64,000 nt of DNA from Paracoccus nototheniae (GTDB taxonomy: Bacteria > Pseudomonadota > Alphaproteobacteria > Rhodobacterales > Rhodobacteraceae). This document shows, in pieces, positions 25,977 through 35,234 of the stretch (within the stretch, counting starts at the first letter, position 1; every line of letters begins with the position of its first letter). Below the pieces are notes generated by a model that was not told the DNA's origin, did not search any database, and saw only the letters and a program-made list of their open reading frames with translations. The stretch covers positions 1 to 64,000 of the forward strand of contig NZ_RQRT01000008.1 in NCBI RefSeq assembly GCF_004335005.1. Reading direction: 5' to 3'. The translations under genes were made by a program, and so were the position numbers.

Positions 25977-27353
25977 ATGAAGATCATCATTTGCGGGGCC
26001 GGTCAGGTCGGCTGGCAGATCGCGCGTCATCTGTCGGGTGAACGCAACGATGTCACCGTGATCGACAACAATCCCGATCTGGTGCGCCGCGCGACCGAGG
26101 CTTTGGACGTGCAGGGCCTGACCGGCTTTGCCAGCCATCCCGACGTGCTGGATCAGGCGGGCGCCCGCGATGCCGATCTGATCATCGCCGCCACCCATTC
26201 CGACGAGGTGAACATGGTCACCTGTCAGGTGGCCCATTCCGTCTTCCAGATCCCGCGCAAGATCGCCCGGCTGCGGTCCGGCGCCTATCTGGACGCGATC
26301 TATTCCGATCTCTACCGCACTGAACATCTGCCCATCGATGTGGTCATCAGCCCCGAACGAGAGGTCGCGCTGGCGGCGTTGCAGCGGCTGTCCGCGCCCT
26401 CGACCTTCGATGTGGAAACCTTCATGGGCGGCAAGGTGCAGCTGCTGGGCATCGATCTGGAACCCGACTGTCCGGCGCTGAACACGCCCCTGCGCCAGCT
26501 GACCGACCTGTTTTCCAGCCTGCGCGCCATCGTGGCGGGGGTGCGCCGCAAGGGGCGGCTGTTCGCGCCGGATCCCGGCGATCAGCTGTTCGCGCATGAC
26601 CAGATCTATGTCTTCGCCCATGCCGACGATGTGGCGCGCACGCTGGATATTTTTGGCAAACCGCCGCAAAAACAGGAACGCGTGACCATCATCGGCGCGG
26701 GCAATGTGGGCCTTGCCGTCGCGCAGGCGCTGGAGGCGCGGCCCGACCGCATCCGCGCCAAGCTGATCGAACGCGACCGCGCCCGGGCCGAATTTGCCGC
26801 CGACCGGCTGGAGCGCACCATCGTTCTGAACGGCGACGGGCTGTCCGCCGAAATTCTGGACGAGGCGGGCGTGCCGCTGGCCGATGCGGTGCTGGCGGTC
26901 ACCGATGACGACAAGACCAACATCCTGGCATCGGTCCGCGCCAAGCAGGCGGGGGCGAAAATGGCCATCGCCCTGATCAACGATCCGACGCTGGTGCCGT
27001 TGATGGCGGCGCTGGACATCGACGCCTATATCAACCCGCGCGCCACGACCGTGTCGACGATCCTGCGCCATATCCGCCATGGACGGGTGCGCGACATCTA
27101 TTCCATCGGCGATGCCGAGGCCGAGGTGATGGAGGCGCAGGTTCTGTCCACCAGCCCCATGGCGGGCCGGGCGATCCGCGACATCGACTTTCCCGAAGGC
27201 GCGCTGCTGGGCGCGGTGCGCAAGGGCGACCGGGTTCTCAAGCCTCTGGCCGACACCCGCATCGACGAGGGCGACATCGTGCTGATCTTTGCCCTGACCA
27301 AAGACGTCCCCGAGGTCGAGCGCCTGCTGCAGGTCTCGATCGACTTTTTCTGA
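25977..27353 (+). CDS. trkA: Trk potassium uptake regulator TrkA
   Basis: A 458-residue peripheral membrane NAD-binding protein that gates TrkH. Two RCK halves are visible. The first Rossmann motif is G-A-G-Q-V-G-W-Q-I-A at the N-terminus and the second G-A-G-N-V-G-L-A-V-A at about 238. TrkA-C domains follow each (around 145-225 and the C-terminal E-V-M-E-A-Q-V-L). Position after ntrX and before trkH is the usual alphaproteobacterial arrangement. Confidence 0.95.
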   Translation: MKIIICGAGQVGWQIARHLSGERNDVTVIDNNPDLVRRATEALDVQGLTGFASHPDVLDQAGARDADLIIAATHSDEVNMVTCQVAHSVFQIPRKIARLRSGAYLDAIYSDLYRTEHLPIDVVISPEREVALAALQRLSAPSTFDVETFMGGKVQLLGIDLEPDCPALNTPLRQLTDLFSSLRAIVAGVRRKGRLFAPDPGDQLFAHDQIYVFAHADDVARTLDIFGKPPQKQERVTIIGAGNVGLAVAQALEARPDRIRAKLIERDRARAEFAADRLERTIVLNGDGLSAEILDEAGVPLADAVLAVTDDDKTNILASVRAKQAGAKMAIALINDPTLVPLMAALDIDAYINPRATTVSTILRHIRHGRVRDIYSIGDAEAEVMEAQVLSTSPMAGRAIRDIDFPEGALLGAVRKGDRVLKPLADTRIDEGDIVLIFALTKDVPEVERLLQVSIDFF

Positions 27354-27366
27354 AGGGGCGCGGGAC

Positions 27367-28998
27367 ATGGTCGCCACCCTGCAGCGTCTGCCGCTTCTGA
27401 TCCTGCTGTCGGCAATGGCCGCGGTTCTGATGCTGCTGCCCGCTGCCTATGCCTCGGTCATCGGCTATGATGCGATCGCGCGGAATTTCTTTTACGCCGC
27501 CTTGCTGACGCTGGTCTTTTGCGGGCTGATCGGGCTGGCCACGCAGGCCAATCCCCGCCCGCAACGGGCGCGAGAGACGCTGCTGATGATGATGGGCGCC
27601 TATGGCATCCTGCCATTGCTGCTGGCCGTGCCCTTTGCGGAAAGCCAGCCCGATACCGGCTTTTTCAACGCATGGTGGGAAATGGTGTCGTCGCTGACGA
27701 CCACCGGTGCCTCGCTCTATTCCGCCGATCTTTTGCCGATGCCGTTGCATCTGTGGCGGGCCATCGTCGGTTGGATGGGCGGGTTCTTCGTGCTGGTCGC
27801 AGCGGTGGCGATTCTGGCGCCCCTGCGCGTCGGCGGGTTCGAGATCATGTCCAGCCCCTATGGCCGCGAGGAATACCGCCAGCATCTGCCCCGGTCCTCG
27901 GACCCGCGCCGCCCCGTCCTGCACCTGTCCGATCCGCGATACGAGGGGCATCTGTCCGACCCCACCAGCCGTCTGGCCCGCGCCGCGCTGGAGGTCGGGC
28001 CGCTTTACGTCGGCCTGACGCTGGCCCTGTGGGTGGGGCTGCTTATGCTGGGCGATCCGTCCTTCGTGGCGCTGACGCGGGCGATGGGAACGCTGTCCAC
28101 CTCGGGGATCTCGCCGGTCATCGGCCCCGCCGGAGAGGCGACCGGCATCGCGGGCGAGATGCTGGTGTTCGTGTTCCTGATCCCGGCCCTGTCACGCCGC
28201 TTCTGGCCCGGCGGGGCCGAATTGCGGGCCACCGAACGGCTCAGCCACGACCCGGAACTGCGTATGGCGGCAGGGCTGGTGCTGCTGGTCGGCGCGATCC
28301 TGTTCCTGCGCCATTTTCTGGGCGCGATCGAGATCGACCGCGGGACGCCCGACGGCGCGCATCCGCTGGCTGGCCTGGGCCGGGGACTGGCGGCGCTGTG
28401 GGGGGGGCTGTTCAGCGCTCTCAGCTATCTGACGACGACGGGCTGGACCTCGGTCGAATGGGCCGATGCGCGGGCCTGGTCGGGGCTGGACGCGCCGGGC
28501 CTGATTCTGGCGGGGCTGGCGATGATGGGCGGCGGCATCGCTACCACGGCGGGCGGGGTCAAGCTGCTGCGCGTCTATGCACTGGCCCGCCATGGCCAGC
28601 GGGAGATGGAACGCATCATCCATCCCAGTTCCGTGTCCGGCGGCGGGCGCATCGCGCGCAGGCTGCGCCGTGAAGGCGCCTATCTGGCCTTCATCTTCTT
28701 CATGCTGTTCGCCATGTCGATCGCGGTGGTGGTGACGCTGGTCTCGGTCCATGCGATCGAATTCGAAACCGCGACGATCCTGTCCATCGCCGCGCTGACG
28801 AATGCCGGCCCGCTGGCCGGGGCCATCCCCCTGACCCCCACATTCGAGGGCACCGCAGGCATCGCCTCGGCCCCGTGGGAGGGGTGGTCGGGCCTGCCCG
28901 GCTTTACCAAGGCGGTGCTGGCCGCTGCCATGGTGCTGGGCCGGATCGAGACTTTGGCGGTTCTGGCGCTGTTCTCGCCCGACTTCTGGCGCCGCTAG
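27367..28998 (+). CDS. trkH: Trk-type potassium transporter TrkH
   Basis: A 543-residue K+ channel-like transporter with about ten hydrophobic segments. It begins MVATLQRLPLLILLSAMAAV. Selectivity-filter-like pore segments are recognisable as S-L-T-T-T-G-A-S-L, G-T-L-S-T-S-G-I-S, Y-L-T-T-T-G-W-T-S and A-A-L-T-N-A-G-P-L. It follows trkA after 13 bp and is very likely co-transcribed. Confidence 0.95.
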   Translation: MVATLQRLPLLILLSAMAAVLMLLPAAYASVIGYDAIARNFFYAALLTLVFCGLIGLATQANPRPQRARETLLMMMGAYGILPLLLAVPFAESQPDTGFFNAWWEMVSSLTTTGASLYSADLLPMPLHLWRAIVGWMGGFFVLVAAVAILAPLRVGGFEIMSSPYGREEYRQHLPRSSDPRRPVLHLSDPRYEGHLSDPTSRLARAALEVGPLYVGLTLALWVGLLMLGDPSFVALTRAMGTLSTSGISPVIGPAGEATGIAGEMLVFVFLIPALSRRFWPGGAELRATERLSHDPELRMAAGLVLLVGAILFLRHFLGAIEIDRGTPDGAHPLAGLGRGLAALWGGLFSALSYLTTTGWTSVEWADARAWSGLDAPGLILAGLAMMGGGIATTAGGVKLLRVYALARHGQREMERIIHPSSVSGGGRIARRLRREGAYLAFIFFMLFAMSIAVVVTLVSVHAIEFETATILSIAALTNAGPLAGAIPLTPTFEGTAGIASAPWEGWSGLPGFTKAVLAAAMVLGRIETLAVLALFSPDFWRR

Positions 28999-29119
28999 GC
29001 TGGGGGGTGTGGCGCAAATGCTATCGCTCTGTGGTCGAAAAAGCGCCTTTGCTTGCAAGGGGGGGCGCATGTGCTTAGATGTTGATCCGACAGGGACAGT
29101 GAAAAACGGACGATAACAA

Positions 29120-29353
29120 ATGGCTGGCGACAAGCAGAACCTGCAGGATGCGTTCCTGAACCATGTCCGCAAGGCCAAGGTGCCCGTCACCATCTTCCTG
29201 ATCAACGGCGTCAAGTTGCAGGGCGTGATCACATGGTTCGACAATTTCTGCGTGCTGTTGCGCCGCGACGGACAGTCGCAGCTGGTCTACAAGCATGCGA
29301 TCAGCACCATCATGCCCGGCCAGCCCATCACCCTTTATGAAGGCGAGGATTGA
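29120..29353 (+). CDS. hfq: RNA chaperone Hfq
   Basis: A 77-residue Sm-like protein that promotes sRNA-mRNA pairing. N-terminus [18 protein letters not shown]. The Sm1 segment ([13 protein letters not shown]) and the Sm2 Y-K-H-A-I-S-T-I motif are canonical. It lacks the long C-terminal extension of the E. coli protein, as is normal for alphaproteobacteria. It directly abuts hflX. Confidence 0.98.
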   Translation: MAGDKQNLQDAFLNHVRKAKVPVTIFLINGVKLQGVITWFDNFCVLLRRDGQSQLVYKHAISTIMPGQPITLYEGED

Positions 29354-30745
29354 TTGGCCGAGCTGACGGAAACCGCCGCCCGGCCGACGCGCGCCTATGT
29401 GATCCATCCCGATCTGGGCCGCGCCCGCACCCAACGGCGCGAGCCTGAACATTCGCTGGCCGAAGCCGTAGCGCTGGCGCTGGCCCTGCCCGGCATCGAG
29501 ATGGTCGGGTCCGAGGTCGCGAACCTGCGCGAACCCAATCCCGGCAAGCTGTTCGGCAAGGGCAAGCTGGCCGAGATCAAGGAACGGCTGGACGCGGTCG
29601 AGGCTGAACTGGTCCTGATCGACGGCCCGGTGACGCCCGTGCAGCAGCGCAATCTAGAAAAGGAATGGGGCGTCAAGCTTCTGGACCGGACCGGACTGAT
29701 TCTGGAAATCTTTGCCGACCGCGCCCGCACCCGCGAAGGCGTGCTGCAGGTCGAACTGGCGGCGCTGTCCTATCAGCGCACGCGGCTGGTGCGGGCCTGG
29801 ACCCACCTCGAACGCCAGCGCGGCGGGCTTGGCTTTGTGGGCGGCCCCGGCGAGACGCAGATCGAGGCCGACCGCCGCGCCATCGACGAACAGATGACCC
29901 GGCTGCGCCGCCAGCTGGACCGGGTGGTGAAAACCCGGACCCTGCACCGCGCGGCGCGCGCCAAGGTGCCCTATCCGATCGTGGCGCTGGTGGGCTATAC
30001 CAACGCCGGAAAATCGACGCTGTTCAACCGCCTGACCGGGGCGGATGTCTTCGCCAAGGACATGCTCTTCGCGACGCTGGACCCGACCATGCGCGCCATC
30101 CGCCTGCCCGATGCGGGCGAGGGCGGATCGGGGCGCAAGGTCATTCTGTCCGACACGGTGGGCTTCATCAGCGACCTGCCGACCGAACTGGTCGCCGCCT
30201 TCCGCGCCACGCTGGAAGAGGTGCTGGAGGCCGACCTGATCCTGCATATCCGCGACATCAGCCACCCCGAGACCGAGGAACAGGCCGAAGACGTCGCCGA
30301 CATCCTCGACAGCCTGGGCGTGGACGAGGACGTGGCCGCGATCGAGGTCTGGAACAAGATCGACGCGCTCGGCCCCGACACCCGCACAGCCCTGCGCCGC
30401 ACCGATGCCCGCACCGAAGGCGTGCAGGCCGTCAGCGCCCTGACCGGCGAGGGGCTGGACGATCTGATCGGTGCCATCGACCGCCTGCTGGGCGATGTTC
30501 TGGACGAACCCCGGACCGAGGATCGGCTGACCCTCGACTTCGCCGATGGCCGCAGCCGCGCCTGGCTGCACGAGGCCGGCGTGGTCGAACGCGAGGAGGC
30601 CACCGAAACCGGCCTCGAGCTGCACCTGCGCTGGACCGCCCGCCAGAAAGGCGCCTTCGAGGCCTTCTCGGGCACCGCCACCGCGCCGGAAGACGATGAC
30701 GAACCCGACGACTGGCGGCCCGGACAGTGGCATCCGGCCGACTAA
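29354..30745 (+). CDS. hflX: ribosome-associated GTPase HflX
   Basis: A 463-residue GTPase that rescues or splits stalled ribosomes. Its TTG start directly follows the hfq stop with no spacer, and the frame has no better start, so translation is probably coupled to hfq. An N-terminal HflX domain includes L-F-G-K-G-K-L-A-E-I and a Gly-rich segment (G-L-G-F-V-G-G-P-G-E-T-Q). The G domain has G-Y-T-N-A-G-K-S-T-L-F-N (about 214), D-T-V-G-F and W-N-K-I-D. Confidence 0.95.
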   Translation: MAELTETAARPTRAYVIHPDLGRARTQRREPEHSLAEAVALALALPGIEMVGSEVANLREPNPGKLFGKGKLAEIKERLDAVEAELVLIDGPVTPVQQRNLEKEWGVKLLDRTGLILEIFADRARTREGVLQVELAALSYQRTRLVRAWTHLERQRGGLGFVGGPGETQIEADRRAIDEQMTRLRRQLDRVVKTRTLHRAARAKVPYPIVALVGYTNAGKSTLFNRLTGADVFAKDMLFATLDPTMRAIRLPDAGEGGSGRKVILSDTVGFISDLPTELVAAFRATLEEVLEADLILHIRDISHPETEEQAEDVADILDSLGVDEDVAAIEVWNKIDALGPDTRTALRRTDARTEGVQAVSALTGEGLDDLIGAIDRLLGDVLDEPRTEDRLTLDFADGRSRAWLHEAGVVEREEATETGLELHLRWTARQKGAFEAFSGTATAPEDDDEPDDWRPGQWHPAD

Positions 30746-30767
30746 GGCTGACAGACCCGCCCACCCA

Positions 30768-30834
30768 TTCATCTTGGTAAAAATATCCTGCGGGGGGAGG
30801 CGCGCCTTGCGCGACGGGGGGCGCAAAGCCCCCC
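30768..30834 (-). repeat. dispersed intergenic hairpin repeat, copy B
   Basis: TTCATCTTGGTAAAAATATC (30768 on) followed by CTGCGGGGGG is the inverted form of the core in copy A. A stem GGGGGGC (30816-30822) / GCCCCCC (30828-30834) follows. It lies between the convergent hflX and sugar kinase genes, where it could help terminate both. Confidence 0.7.
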
Positions 30835-30860
30835 TGCGGCCTCAGCCACCTCGCGCAGCC

Positions 30861-31778
30861 TCAGGCAGATTGCGGCATCTCATGTGCCCAAGGTGGGTTC
30901 GCACCGGGCCGCGACACCGTCACGGATGCCGCCTCGGCGCCCAGTGTCAGGGCCGCGTGGATCTGGGCGGGGGTGATGGCGGCGATCCCCGCCTTGCTCA
31001 GGATGCCCTGACGATCAAGGCTGGCCAGCACGCCCGCATTGAACGTGTCGCCCGCGCCGATCGTGTCGGCGACGGTGGTGCGGACGGCGGGGGCGCTGAC
31101 CGTCTCGCCTGCCCAGATCGCCTTGGCCCCGGCCTCTCCGCCGGTCTGCAGGACCAGAAGGGGGCCGGATGCCAGGATCCGTCGCGCAGCCTCTTCGGCG
31201 GACAGGTCGGGATGCAGCCATTCCAGATCGTCGGCGGACATCTTGACGATATCGGCCATCGGCAGCAGCCGCGACAGGCGGGCGCGATAGGCGTCGGGAT
31301 CGGTGATGAAGAAGGGCCGGATATTGGGGTCGATCATCACCGGCAGGCGGGCGTGATGGGCCTTGATCAGCGCCTCGATCGTGGCGCCGCAGGGATCGGG
31401 AACCAGACTGATGCCGCCCGCGAACAGCGCGCGGACGCTGTCCGGCAGCGGGCCGATATCGTCCGGCATCAGCATCCGCCCGGCCGAACCCTCGTCATAA
31501 AAGGAATAGCGCGCCTCGCCGTTCGTCAGGGTCACCAGCGCCAGCGTGGTCAGCCGGTCGGTGCGCGGGCACAGATCGGTGCTCACCCCGGCCTCGGCCA
31601 ACGGGCGCAGGATCTGTTCGCCAAATGGATCACGGCTGATCGGCCACAGATAGCCCGTGGGCTGCCCCAAACGGCCAAGCGCGATGGCGGTGTTATAGAC
31701 CGCCCCCCCCGCCAGCGGCCGGAAGGCGCCGTCCTGCGGCACCATGTCGATCAGCGATTCACCCGCGCACAGGATCAT
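30861..31778 (-). CDS. PfkB-family carbohydrate kinase, fructokinase-like
   Basis: A 305-residue ribokinase/PfkB kinase; start MILCAGESLIDMVP, which is typical of bacterial fructokinases. The substrate-binding N-terminus G-G-A-V-Y-N-T-A-I-A-L-G-R-L-G and the C-terminal anion hole/catalytic motif D-T-I-G-A-G-D-T-F-N-A-G are intact. The longer open frame runs through tandem repeats and is rejected as the start. No sugar transporter is adjacent, so the substrate is inferred only from family resemblance. Confidence 0.85.
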   Translation of the reverse strand: MILCAGESLIDMVPQDGAFRPLAGGAVYNTAIALGRLGQPTGYLWPISRDPFGEQILRPLAEAGVSTDLCPRTDRLTTLALVTLTNGEARYSFYDEGSAGRMLMPDDIGPLPDSVRALFAGGISLVPDPCGATIEALIKAHHARLPVMIDPNIRPFFITDPDAYRARLSRLLPMADIVKMSADDLEWLHPDLSAEEAARRILASGPLLVLQTGGEAGAKAIWAGETVSAPAVRTTVADTIGAGDTFNAGVLASLDRQGILSKAGIAAITPAQIHAALTLGAEAASVTVSRPGANPPWAHEMPQSA

Positions 31779-31791
31779 GTATGTTCCCCCT

Positions 31792-31827
31792 TGGCCCCTC
31801 TGGCCCCTTTGGCCCCTCTGGCCTTGT
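31792..31827. repeat. 9-bp tandem repeats upstream of the sugar kinase
   Basis: Three units of TGGCCCCTC/T (31792, 31801, 31810) and a diverged fourth. They sit between the kinase start (31778) and the zinc-ribbon gene stop (31835). No role is evident. Confidence 0.7.
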
Positions 31828-31834
31828 GTGGTCC

Positions 31835-32992
31835 TCAGCCTGACTGCGTGACATACAGGATTGCTGTTAGCGCGACCAGCGCCACGATCACGGCGCCGGC
31901 AATTTTCCAGGCCGACCATGGACGTTCGCCCATAACCCGCCCCGATTGCCCGTTCACCACAAAGCGAAAGCTTTTGCGGTTATAGCGATAGGCGGCGGTC
32001 CAGACCGGCAGCAGGATATGCTTGAACGTCTCGGCCGAAAAATCGCTGTCCAGCGCGTCGATGCGCTGCTGGTCGCCGCCGATATCGCGGCGCACATCGG
32101 CACTGATCACCTGCGCCATCTGCGCCCGCGCCGCCTCGTGCCCCGAGGCGAGGGGCACGGTATAGCCCTCGGCCTCAAAGCCCGACAGATAGGCCGGGGC
32201 ATAATGCGCCAGCTGCGACAGATCCCAAGGGGCCAGCGCATCGGTGATGCGCGGCGGCAGCGCGGTCGAGGCCAGCACCAGCACATCGTTGAAATCCCGC
32301 GCGACCTGACCCGAAACCGGCCTCCAGCGGATGCGTGGCACCTGCCGGGCGACGCGCTGGCTGCGTCCGTTGACGGTCTGCGTCACCCATTGCGTCTCGT
32401 AATAGGTATCGCCGCGCTGGCCGCGATAGCGTGACCGGCTGGCCGCATCGAAGGTCCAGAAGGGCGAATAGACCCCGGTCAGCCGCCGGTCGTGCCGGGC
32501 ATAGGCCAAAAGCCCCGAGGGCGCGAACCACAGGCTGCCCAGCCATGATTTCATCGCCTCGCGGGCCTGATCCTCGGTCACCGCAAAGGGCAGCACGCCC
32601 TGCGGCTTGATGCGGCGGGTCGTGCCGGTATCGGTGACCACGGGGGTGGCGCAGAACGGGCAGGTGCTGGCGTGATGGGTGTCGTCCAGATCCACCCGAG
32701 CGCCGCATTGCGGACAGGACAGGGTGCGCACGACCTGCGCGATATCGGACCCTGCGTCCAGATGCAGGCCCTGATCCAGCGGGATCTCGGCCAGATCCGG
32801 GGCCTTGTGGGCGGCCTCCCATTGCAAGGGCGGCGCCTCGCCCTGACGGGTCAGACCGGGGGCGCGGGCCGGGCCGGGGCCGATATCCTGCGCGTGACCG
32901 CACCAGTCGCAGACCAGACGGTCCTGACCGGGCTGAAAGCGCAGGCTGGCCCCGCATTGCGCGCAGGGAAAGCGGTGCTCGGCGCCGGGCAT
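31835..32992 (-). CDS. zinc-ribbon protein with C-terminal membrane anchor
   Basis: A 385-residue protein. Two N-terminal zinc ribbons: C-A-Q-C...C-D-W-C at about 10-31 and C-P-Q-C...C-P-F-C at about 93-115. A large middle domain contains P-Y/F-W-T-F-D-A-type sequences (S-P-F-W-T-F-D-A). The last about 25 residues are a single transmembrane helix (AGAVIVALVALTAILYV). Homologues are often annotated as TFIIB-type zinc finger proteins or, misleadingly, as primosomal protein N-prime-like. Its ATG is immediately next to the SPFH gene stop, so it is the last gene of the telA-DUF2927-SPFH unit. Function unknown. Confidence 0.75.
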   Translation of the reverse strand: MPGAEHRFPCAQCGASLRFQPGQDRLVCDWCGHAQDIGPGPARAPGLTRQGEAPPLQWEAAHKAPDLAEIPLDQGLHLDAGSDIAQVVRTLSCPQCGARVDLDDTHHASTCPFCATPVVTDTGTTRRIKPQGVLPFAVTEDQAREAMKSWLGSLWFAPSGLLAYARHDRRLTGVYSPFWTFDAASRSRYRGQRGDTYYETQWVTQTVNGRSQRVARQVPRIRWRPVSGQVARDFNDVLVLASTALPPRITDALAPWDLSQLAHYAPAYLSGFEAEGYTVPLASGHEAARAQMAQVISADVRRDIGGDQQRIDALDSDFSAETFKHILLPVWTAAYRYNRKSFRFVVNGQSGRVMGERPWSAWKIAGAVIVALVALTAILYVTQSG

Positions 32993-34123
32993 CTATTGCG
33001 GCAAAGGCGGGGGCTGGGTGGTGAACAGCTGGGCCAGTTCGGGCACGTCTTCGGCCTGCAGCCAGCCGTCCTGACCCGGCGTCCAGACCAGCGTGTCCCG
33101 AGTCAAGCCGCCCTCGGACACCATGCGGCCCAGATGGCCGCGCCCGAAGGGGCCTTGCGCGCTGCCCTCCAGCGCGACATGCCAGACGGTTTCCACGGTC
33201 CGCCCGGGCAAAGGCGGCGGTGTGGCGGCTGGTTGTGCTGCGGCCGCGGGGGCGGTGGGCGCCTGACCCCAGGGACCGGGGCGCGCCGCCGCCCCCATCC
33301 CCATCGCCGCGCCCATCGCGGCGCCAAAGCCCGCGCCTGCGCCGCCCTCGTTGCGGGCCGCCGACAGCATCGCCTCGGAGGCCGCGTATTGGCCGAAACG
33401 GTCCAGATCGCCGATGATTCCCATGCTGGTGCGCTTGTCCAGCATCGCCTCGACCTCGGCGGGCAGGCTGATATTCTCGATATAGAATTCCGGCAGGATC
33501 AGGCCGTAACCCTCGATCATCGGGGCGATGGCTTTCGCCACCAGCGCACCCAGTTGATCGGTATTGGCCGCCATGTCCAGAACCGGGATATTCGCCGCCG
33601 CAATCGCGCGCGAGAATTCCTGCACGATCACGTTGCGGATCTGAAAGGTGATCTCGTCCCGGCTGAAATCGCCATCGGTGCCGACGATTTCCGACATGAA
33701 GCGCGCCGGGTCGCTGACGCGCATGGAATAGGTGCCAAAGGCGCGCAGGCGGATCGGGCCATATTCCGGATCGCGCGCGATGATCGGATTGCGCGTGCCC
33801 CATTTCAGATCGTTGAAACGGGTCTTGTTGACGAAATAGACCTCGGATTTGAAGGGGCTGCGAAAGCCGTGATCCCAGTGCTGCAGCCGCGTCATCACCG
33901 GCAGGTTGTTGGTTTCCAGCAGATAGAGGCCGGGGCCGAACACATCGGCCAGCTGACCCTCATGGACAAAGACCGCCGCCTGACCTTCGCGGACGGTCAG
34001 CTTGGCGCCGTATTTGATCGCCCGCCCGACCGTGTCGAAGCGCCAGACCATCGTGTCGCGGCTGTCATCGACCCATTCGATGATCTCGATGAATTCGCCG
34101 CCCAGAATATCGAATATGGACAT
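32993..34123 (-). CDS. SPFH-domain protein with C-terminal GYF-like domain
   Basis: A 376-residue protein starting MSIFDILGGEFIEIIEW. Residues about 30-235 fit the SPFH/YdjI (virion core-like) group: R-E-G-Q-A-A-V-F-V-H-E-G, then F-G-P-G-L-Y-L-L-E-T. A Gly/Ala/Met-rich linker and a Pro-rich segment follow. The last about 65 residues (W-H-V-A-L-E-G-S-A-Q-G-P-F, W-T-P-G-Q-D-G-W) match a GYF_2-type domain, which binds proline-rich sequence. It ends directly at the start of the zinc-ribbon gene. Likely a membrane-associated scaffold; role inferred only. Confidence 0.8.
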   Translation of the reverse strand: MSIFDILGGEFIEIIEWVDDSRDTMVWRFDTVGRAIKYGAKLTVREGQAAVFVHEGQLADVFGPGLYLLETNNLPVMTRLQHWDHGFRSPFKSEVYFVNKTRFNDLKWGTRNPIIARDPEYGPIRLRAFGTYSMRVSDPARFMSEIVGTDGDFSRDEITFQIRNVIVQEFSRAIAAANIPVLDMAANTDQLGALVAKAIAPMIEGYGLILPEFYIENISLPAEVEAMLDKRTSMGIIGDLDRFGQYAASEAMLSAARNEGGAGAGFGAAMGAAMGMGAAARPGPWGQAPTAPAAAAQPAATPPPLPGRTVETVWHVALEGSAQGPFGRGHLGRMVSEGGLTRDTLVWTPGQDGWLQAEDVPELAQLFTTQPPPLPQ

Positions 34124-34175
34124 GGTCTGCCTCCCTGACCCGGTGTCCCCTTGTAGGGGCGGGCCGGGGGGTGGA

Positions 34176-35234
34176 TCAAGCGGCCTCACCCAGAAGTTCG
34201 GCGGCGATCTGGCGCACGATGGGCGCGGCCTCGGCTTCGGACATGCCGGGGGTCAGGCGCGGGTCGTACAACATCTGCAGCAGCAATTCGTCATGCCGGG
34301 TCAGCAGGGCGAATTCCTCGTCATCGTTGAAGATCGAGGGGCGCGCAGCCGGGCTGTCGGCGGCAAGACCCATGCCCTGCGCCAGCTCCTCGTGAATGCA
34401 GGATGTGCGCAACAGCGGCGGCAGTTCGGCCCGGATCACCGCGACGGCATGGGCGTAATCGGCGGCATTGCCGCGCGAATAGGCAAAGACCGAACAGCTG
34501 ATCGAAGGCGGCAGGTCGGTCAGGATCGCGATGTCCTGCGTCGGAATGCCCGGCACCAACTGGGCCAGACGCGGGCCTGCGGCGCGGCGTTCATCCTCGG
34601 TCAGCACCAGGATGGTGAAATTGCCGCCCTCGGCGGTCAGGCCCACAGGATGGCGGGTCAGGCCAGACAGGCGGGTTGCGAATTCCGCCACTTCGGACCG
34701 CCATGCCGGGCGGGCGGCCATGTCGGTCGAGGCACCGAATTCCAGCTGCATGCGCACCGGGGCACGCCAGCGGCGCAGCGGGGCGGCGCTGGATTGCTGG
34801 ACCAGCCCGCCCGAGGTCTGGCCATATTCGTCACGCAGCGCGATGGCGATGAAGTTGCGGGCCAGCGTGTCGGCGTCGATGGGCGCGTCCTGCGGAACCC
34901 GCTCGCGGCGCAGACGCCCCTGGGCCACCAGCCGCCGTTCGGCTGCGGCATAGAAATCGCGCTGCGCCTGACTGGCCGGGCTGGGGCTGGCACTGGCCTG
35001 CTGGGCTGCGGCATTGGCGGCACGGTTGCGTTCCGCGCGTGCGCGGCGCAGTTCGGCCTGACGGGTGGCGGCATCGTCCTGAACGCTTGGACGCGGCGCG
35101 GGCGCAGAGGGCCCCGACGGCCCTTCGGGGTCGATCCGGCCGCAGGCAGCGGCGGCCAGCAGCATCAGCGCCAGACCAAAGGCCGGGGCGCATGAGGGCA
35201 GGGATGCGCGCGGGGGCAGGGCCGTCACCGGCAT
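34176..35234 (-). CDS. DUF2927 lipoprotein
   Basis: A 352-residue lipoprotein: signal segment ending A-A-A-A-C, then a charged Arg/Ala/Gln-rich linker to about 110. The DUF2927 domain (about 115-340) includes the C-terminal block I-H-E-E-L-A-Q-G-M-G-L, F-N-D-D-E-E-F-A-L-L and D-E-L-L-L-Q-M-L-Y-D. The H-E-E-L element has the look of a zinc-metalloprotease helix, but only the first His is certain. The start overlaps the telA stop by one base. It is probably attached to a membrane face in the periplasm. Confidence 0.8.
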   Translation of the reverse strand: MPVTALPPRASLPSCAPAFGLALMLLAAAACGRIDPEGPSGPSAPAPRPSVQDDAATRQAELRRARAERNRAANAAAQQASASPSPASQAQRDFYAAAERRLVAQGRLRRERVPQDAPIDADTLARNFIAIALRDEYGQTSGGLVQQSSAAPLRRWRAPVRMQLEFGASTDMAARPAWRSEVAEFATRLSGLTRHPVGLTAEGGNFTILVLTEDERRAAGPRLAQLVPGIPTQDIAILTDLPPSISCSVFAYSRGNAADYAHAVAVIRAELPPLLRTSCIHEELAQGMGLAADSPAARPSIFNDDEEFALLTRHDELLLQMLYDPRLTPGMSEAEAAPIVRQIAAELLGEAA

